DNA of 64,000 nucleotides from JACVRW01 sp963765135. Its GTDB lineage: Bacteria > Actinomycetota > Thermoleophilia > Solirubrobacterales > Thermoleophilaceae. The translations under genes were made by a program, and so were the position numbers. The stretch lies in NCBI GenBank assembly GCA_963765135.1, contig CAVXUX010000002.1, positions 310,001 to 374,000 of the forward strand. The letters are read 5' to 3'. The notes under the pieces were generated by a model that saw only the letters and a list, made by a program, of their open reading frames with translations, was not told the DNA's origin and did no database searches. Below, piece after piece: positions 59,782 to 64,000 of this stretch. The number at the start of each line of letters is the position of its first letter. Positions within the stretch are counted from its first letter, which is position 1.

Positions 59782-62159
59782 TTAGCCGTCGACCGGCTCC
59801 GGCATCGCGTGCTGCCCGTGTGCGACCGGCTCGCGGCTGCGCTGCCTCTCCGCCTGGTCGGCCCACTGGCCGAAACGCACGTGCGCGAGCGCGGCGAGAT
59901 AGCACGCCAGCGCGACCAGGGTGGCGATCGGGAACCCGGCCACGATCGCGACCGTGATCGCGCCCGCGGAGGCCACCACCGAGGCGATCCCGTTGACTCC
60001 CCAGGCCCAGGCGATCCCGCGCGGATGCAGCGCCGCCAGGCGTGTCAGGCCGAGCGGCATCGCCATGCCGAGCGCCACGCCGACCGGCGCGAGCAGCGCC
60101 ACCGTGACGCTCACGCGCGCCGCGAAGGGCAGGTCGATCAACGCCGCGAGCAGCGGATGCAGCAGGAACGCGCTGGCGCCGATCAGCACGCACGCCGCGC
60201 CGAGCGCGACGGTGAGCGCGGTGCGCGGGCGGGTCACGCGCCCGGCGACCAGCGATCCCACCCCGGTCCACAGCAGTAGCGAGAACAGCACGACGGAGAG
60301 CGCGTAGGTGGGGAAGCCGAGGAACAGCACGAAGCGCTGGATCAGGACGATCTCGAGCGTCAGGAATCCCAGCCCGATCGCCGCGAAGAAGCCGAGCGCG
60401 GTCAGCGGCGGGCGGTCCTGGCGCGCGGTCACGAACAGCGGCGCCGCCACCAGCGACAGCGACAGCACCGCCAGGATGCAGAAGGTCACGATCAGCACGA
60501 GGAAGGGCTCGGCCGCGTAGATGTAGCCGGGGTCGTCCGCGCCGAGCGAGCCGAGCCGGCGCATCTGGAAGAAGAACGGCTTGTCGTCTGTCGGCGCGCA
60601 GACGTCCAGGCGGTAGCCCTCGCAGAACGCGCGCGCCGAGGGCGCCTTCGCCAGGTCGGCCCACTCGTACTGGTAGGGCCCGCCAGGGGCGAACGCAACG
60701 CCCTTGCCGCGCTCGCGGGCGAGCACGCGCAGCCGCGCCAGCTCGGCCTGGGTCCAGGGCCGCTTGCGGGCGAGCGTGGTGGCGTAGAGCTCGTTGAGGA
60801 TGTCGCGGCCCATCACCACGACCACGTTGCGCTCGGGGTGCTCGACGCCGCGCTCGCGCAGCGTCTCCAGCGCCAGCACGGTCACGCGCAGCCCCTCGTC
60901 GCCGACCAGCCGCCGCGGCCGCGAGACCGCCAGCACGCCGTTGGGGCGCAGGTGGTCGAGGTACTCGTCGAACGCCTCGACGGTGTAGAGGTTGTTCTCG
61001 CTGAGCGTGAACGCCTGCGCCGACGCCGCCGACAGCGTGTCGGCGAAGCCGAGGTGAACCACGTCGTAGTCGGCGTCGCCCTCGACCAGCGCGGTGCGGC
61101 CGTCGCCGATGCGGGTGTGCACCCCGGGCAGCGTGTAGGGAGAGCCGGAGAACTCGCGCAGCCCGTCGTCGGCGGCGTCGCGGATCGCGGCGTTGAGCTC
61201 CACGGCGTCCACGCGCTTCACTCCGGACGAGAGCGCGTTGAGGATGTCGCGGCCGCCGCCGGGGCCGATCAGCAGCGACCGGTCCGTGCCGCCGAACACC
61301 CAAGCCAGCGAGTGCGGCCCCAGCGCCAAGTCGCGCCAGTTCGGCATGCGCTCGCCGCGCTGGTAGCCGGCGACCGGTGCGCCGCCGCGGTCGAAGAACA
61401 GCGGGGCGAAGCTCTGGCCGGGGTTGGCCCGTAGGCCACCACGCGGCTCAGCGGCGTCCACTTGTCGAAGACCGGCTCGACGTTGGCGAGGTTGGCCGGC
61501 TTGGGCTCGTACACGGTCGTCGCGGCCGCGATCGCGACCCCCGCCGCGCCGAGCGCCAGCACCGCGACGCCGGCGCGCACGACCCGCGGCGCGGCGCGCG
61601 CCGAGAACAGCAGCGCGGCGCCGGCCGCCACCGGGGACAGCGCGACCAGCAGCGTCGGCACGGCGATCGCCCACATCAGCGGCACCACCGCCACCGCGCC
61701 GATCGCCGCGCCGACGAGGTCGAACGCGTACAGCCGGGCGATCCTCCGCGTGTAGCCGCGCACCGCAAGGGCGATCACGGTCCCGCCGGCGGCGAAGATC
61801 AGCGTTGTGAGCGCGCTGGTCAGGGCCAGCAGGCCGACGAAGCGGCCGGTCACCTCGTCGGTCGTGCCGAACTTGATGCGCGCCAGCACCAGCGGGATCA
61901 CCAGCAGCAGCAGCGCGAAGCCGAGCGACCAGCGGGCCATCTGCTCCTCGAGCGGGCGCCGGTCGAACCATTCGGGGCGGATGTAGACCGCGATCGCGCC
62001 CGCGCCGGCCCCGAGCAGGGCCAGCGAGATCGACAGGAAGCTGAAGTGGTAGAACAGCGACGCCGAGAAGAAACGGGTCAGCAGGACCTGGAGCGCCAGC
62101 ACGCAGCCGGCGACCAGACCCACCCCGAATCCCACTCGAACGGGCAGCGCGCGCTCCAT
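59782..62159 (-). CDS. membrane-embedded spermidine-synthase-like protein (one frameshift)
   Basis: About 792 residues as joined. N-terminal six or so helices (RVGFGVGLVAGCVLALQVLLTRFFSASLFYHFSFLSISLALLGAGAGAIAVYI...). After a shift near 61427 comes a SAM/decarboxylated-SAM-binding domain: LLIGPGGGRDILNALSSGVKRVDAVELNAAI, RIGDGRTALVEGDADYDVVHLGFADTLSAASAQAFTLSENNLYTVEAFDEYLDHLRPNGVLAVSRP. A second membrane part (ILAVLSLSLVAAPLFVTA... to LACYLAALAHVRF) follows after DDKPFFFQMRRLG. The fold is that of spermidine synthase, but polyamine synthesis is not assured for these membrane-flanked proteins. ATG 62159 has a -10 box 7 bases upstream. It is divergent from the C-methyltransferase gene. Confidence 0.78.
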
Positions 62160-62166
62160 CGCGGCG

Positions 62167-62172
62167 ATCCTA
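62167..62172 (-). promoter_or_regulatory. -10 box TAGGAT of the spermidine-synthase-like gene
   Basis: TANNNT hexamer ending 7 bases before ATG 62159. Confidence 0.5.
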
Positions 62173-62226
62173 GACAGCCCGCGCTCGCCAAGCGCCGAAC
62201 CCGCGCGGAGGGCGCAAAGGTCGGGG

Positions 62227-62232
62227 TATAGT
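62227..62232 (+). promoter_or_regulatory. -10 box TATAGT of the C-methyltransferase gene
   Basis: TANNNT hexamer, close to the TATAAT consensus, ending 11 bases before ATG 62244. Confidence 0.55.
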
Positions 62233-62243
62233 CGCCATTCGGC

Positions 62244-63581
62244 ATGAGCTCCGCGCCCACGAGCCTGCGCACGCGGACCACCTGCAGGGTCTGCGGGTCG
62301 TCACAGCTCGCCCCGGTGCTGGACCTCGGGGAGCACTCGATCGCGGGCGCTTTCCCCGAGCCGGGCGGCGAACTGCCGGTGCAGCGGACGATCCCGCTCG
62401 AGCTGGTGCGCTGCGACATGACCCGCGACCAGGACGCCTGCGGGCTGCTGCAGCTGCGCCACACCGTCCCTGGGCAGATCCTGTACCAGTCGTACTGGTA
62501 CCGCAGCGGGGTCAACCGCACGATGACCGAGAACCTGCACGGCATCGCGCGCGCGGTCGAGGAGCTGAGCGGCCTGCGGCCGGGCGACCTCATCATCGAC
62601 ATCGGCTGCAACGACGGCACCCTGTTCGACGGCTACACCTCGCGCGACCTGCGCTTCCTCGGCTTCGACCCCTCCGATGTCACCCGCTACGCGGTCGCCA
62701 AGGGCTACGGGGTCGTGCGCGACTTCTTCAGCGCACGCGCCCTGCGGCAGCGCCAGCCCGACCAGAAGGCCAGGGCGATCACTTCGATCGCGATGTTCTA
62801 CGACCTCGAGGACCCGGCCGAGTTCGTGCGCGAGGTGGCCGACAGCCTGGCCGAGGACGGCATCTGGGCGATGGAGCTGCACTACCTGCCCACGATGCTG
62901 CGCCTGAACGCCTTCGACGTGATCGTGCACGAGCACCTCGAGTACTACTCGCTGGCGGTGATCGAGCGCCTGCTCGCCGACGCCGGCCTGGCCGTAAACG
63001 ACGCCAGCCTCAACGACATGAACGGCGGGTCGATCCGGCTGTTCATCGGGCACGCCGGCCGGCGCGAGCCGAGCACGGAGGCCACCGAGCGCCTCCAGGA
63101 GCTGCGCGTCGCGGAGTTCGAGATGGCGCTCGACTCGCCCACGCCCTACGAGCAGTTCGGGCGCGACGTGGAGCGCGTCCGCAACGAGCTCAAGGAGGTG
63201 TGCGAGCGGCTGGCCGGGGAGGGCAAGACGATCCACATCTACGGCGCCTCGACCAAGGGCAACACGATCCTGCAGTACGCCGGCCTCGACCGCTCGATCA
63301 TCCCGTACGCCGCCGAGCGCAACCCCGACAAGTGGGGCTCGGAGACGATCAGGACGGCGATCCCGATCATCAGCGAAGACGAGTCGCGCGCGATGAAGCC
63401 CGACTACTACCTGGTGCTGCCGTGGCACTTCCTGGACGAGTTCCTCGAGCGCGAGGGGGAGTACCTCGAGGGCGGCGGCCGCTTCATCGTCCCGTTGCCC
63501 GAGGTACGAGTGATTGGAGCCGATGCACTGGAGGCGCGCGCAGCGGACCCTGCTGCCGCGCCGCCGGTCGACATGACGTAG
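62244..63581 (+). CDS. class I SAM-dependent methyltransferase, NDP-sugar C-methyltransferase type
   Basis: A 445-residue three-domain protein. An N-terminal zinc-binding part (TTCRVCGSSQLAPVLDLGEHSIAGAFPEP, later RCDMTRDQDACGLLQL), a central SAM domain (LIIDIGCNDGTLFDGYTSRDLRFLGFDPSDVTRYAVAKGYGVVRDFFSA) with the family motif HEHLEYYSLAVIERLLADAGLAVNDASLNDMNGGSIRLFIGH, and a C-terminal Rossmann domain IHIYGASTKGNTILQYAGLDRSIIPYAAERNPDKWG. This order matches NDP-hexose C-methyltransferases of the TylC3/NovU group, which add a methyl branch to a 4-keto-6-deoxysugar. With the RfbF-like enzyme it suggests a branched deoxysugar in the glycan; the exact sugar is inferred. Confidence 0.87.
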   Translation: MSSAPTSLRTRTTCRVCGSSQLAPVLDLGEHSIAGAFPEPGGELPVQRTIPLELVRCDMTRDQDACGLLQLRHTVPGQILYQSYWYRSGVNRTMTENLHGIARAVEELSGLRPGDLIIDIGCNDGTLFDGYTSRDLRFLGFDPSDVTRYAVAKGYGVVRDFFSARALRQRQPDQKARAITSIAMFYDLEDPAEFVREVADSLAEDGIWAMELHYLPTMLRLNAFDVIVHEHLEYYSLAVIERLLADAGLAVNDASLNDMNGGSIRLFIGHAGRREPSTEATERLQELRVAEFEMALDSPTPYEQFGRDVERVRNELKEVCERLAGEGKTIHIYGASTKGNTILQYAGLDRSIIPYAAERNPDKWGSETIRTAIPIISEDESRAMKPDYYLVLPWHFLDEFLEREGEYLEGGGRFIVPLPEVRVIGADALEARAADPAAAPPVDMT

Positions 63582-63584
63582 CTT
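63579..63584 (+). promoter_or_regulatory. -10 box TAGCTT of the DUF5989 gene
   Basis: TANNNT hexamer whose first three bases are the stop codon of the C-methyltransferase; it ends 7 bases before ATG 63592. Confidence 0.45.
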
Positions 63585-63591
63585 TGAGCCG

Positions 63592-63759
63592 ATGCTCAGA
63601 GCACGTCATCTGGCCAGGCTCTCGGGCGAGTTCGTCGGCTACGCCGTGGTGAACCGGGCCTGGTGGGTCCCGGCTCTTACCCTGGTGCTTGGGCTCGCGG
63701 CGGTGCTGATCGCCGTCGGGCAGGCCGCTGCCCCGGTCACGCTCTATCCGTTGTTCTAA
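63592..63759 (+). CDS. DUF5989 family small membrane protein
   Basis: A 55-residue protein: LRARHLARLSGEFVGYAVVNRAWWVPALTLVLGLAAVLIAVGQ followed by AAPVTLYPLF and stop. A short amphipathic start, a W-W-x-x-P before a single helix, and an A-P-x-x-x-Y-x-L-F end are the DUF5989 pattern. Such proteins are often found beside SxtJ-type membrane proteins and carbamoyltransferase or SGNH-hydrolase genes in sugar-modification loci. Function unknown; perhaps a membrane partner of the following gene. The next coding start (GTG 63763) is 3 bases after its stop. Confidence 0.7.
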   Translation: MLRARHLARLSGEFVGYAVVNRAWWVPALTLVLGLAAVLIAVGQAAAPVTLYPLF

Positions 63760-63762
63760 TCG

Positions 63763-64000
63763 GTGTCCACCTCGGTCCGCGAGACAGCCCGCACCGCTCA
63801 GGAGGGTTCCCCTCCCGACTGGTCGCCCGTGCCCGAGCGCCGTGACGGCGGCGAGCCCTCGCGCCTGAAGATCGCCTGGCGCGCGCTGGCCGCCGCTGCG
63901 GTGGTGGCGCTGCTCTGGCTGATCGGCCACGAGCCGGCGGCGGTCGTCCTGCTGGTCGTGCTCGTGACAGTGACCGTGCTGTCCGCCACCGTGCCGGCCT
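63763..64000 (+). CDS. putative membrane protein (partial, runs off window)
   Basis: An open frame of 79 codons without a stop to the window end. A hydrophilic start (STSVRETARTAQEGSPPDWSPVPERRDGGEPSRL) is followed by two hydrophobic stretches, WRALAAAAVVALLWLIG and AAVVLLVVLVTVTVLSATV. By position it could be the SxtJ-like partner often seen after DUF5989, but the visible part is too short to identify. The start is GTG 63763, three bases after the DUF5989 stop. Confidence 0.5.
   Translation, partial: MSTSVRETARTAQEGSPPDWSPVPERRDGGEPSRLKIAWRALAAAAVVALLWLIGHEPAAVVLLVVLVTVTVLSATVPA

Noticed and set aside
1..64000. tRNA, rRNA, CRISPR arrays, insertion sequences, prophage or toxin-antitoxin genes
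   Set aside because: No transposase or integrase motifs, no paired inverted ends and no regularly spaced repeats were found on either strand.

Overview
The window is high-GC DNA with tightly packed genes on both strands. Lipid-metabolism genes, mycobacterial-type polyprenol-sugar glycosyltransferases (one AftD-like) and many genes that appear leaderless behind TANNNT -10 boxes point to an actinobacterium. A Thermoleophilia/Solirubrobacterales-like lineage is my best guess. That placement is inference; no rRNA or marker gene is present. I see no tRNA, rRNA, CRISPR array or insertion sequence, and no gene-free stretch longer than about 200 bp.

Layout. (A) 1-2957: a crotonase, a SnoaL-like protein, and a TetR plus AidB-like acyl-CoA dehydrogenase operon with a palindromic operator. 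(B) 3084-19199: a first surface-polysaccharide block with a WbaP-like initiating sugar transferase, MarR regulator, Wzz/BY-kinase, glycosyltransferases (GTs), O-antigen ligase/polymerase, methyltransferase, four secreted clan GH-A-like hydrolases and a Wzx flippase. (C) 19196-30157: a second block with another initiating transferase, a fused Wzy-Wzz protein, a GT4, a second flippase, a pyruvyltransferase, a methyltransferase and two GT-C membrane proteins. (D) 30142-42347: an operon of O-antigen ligase, poly-Gly/LPRTG surface protein, a GT4-GT2 fusion and a GT4, followed by a small TPR-like protein, polyprenol-phosphate sugar synthases, a GT4, an RfbF-like cytidylyltransferase and a methyltransferase. 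(E) 42467-57109: very large membrane proteins (two tandem YfhO-like, one related), a GT39-GT2-GT39 operon and an AftD-like arabinofuranosyltransferase. (F) 57043-64000: a methyltransferase, a second TPR-like/ligase pair, a membrane spermidine-synthase-like protein, a sugar C-methyltransferase and a DUF5989 protein.

Together the genes look like two or more Wzx/Wzy-type pathways. Sugar-1-phosphate is loaded on undecaprenyl phosphate, extended and decorated (pyruvate, methyl groups, CDP-glucose-derived sugar), flipped, polymerised with chain-length control, and modified outside the membrane by GT-C enzymes fed by polyprenyl-phosphate sugars. The GH-A proteins may trim the product.

About 19 of the roughly 50 genes contain single-base frameshifts, often at G/C runs, while each fragment stays well conserved. 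I read most as sequencing or assembly indels. Such genes are given as one span. Heavily broken ones are typed pseudogene only because the sequence as given cannot encode one protein.
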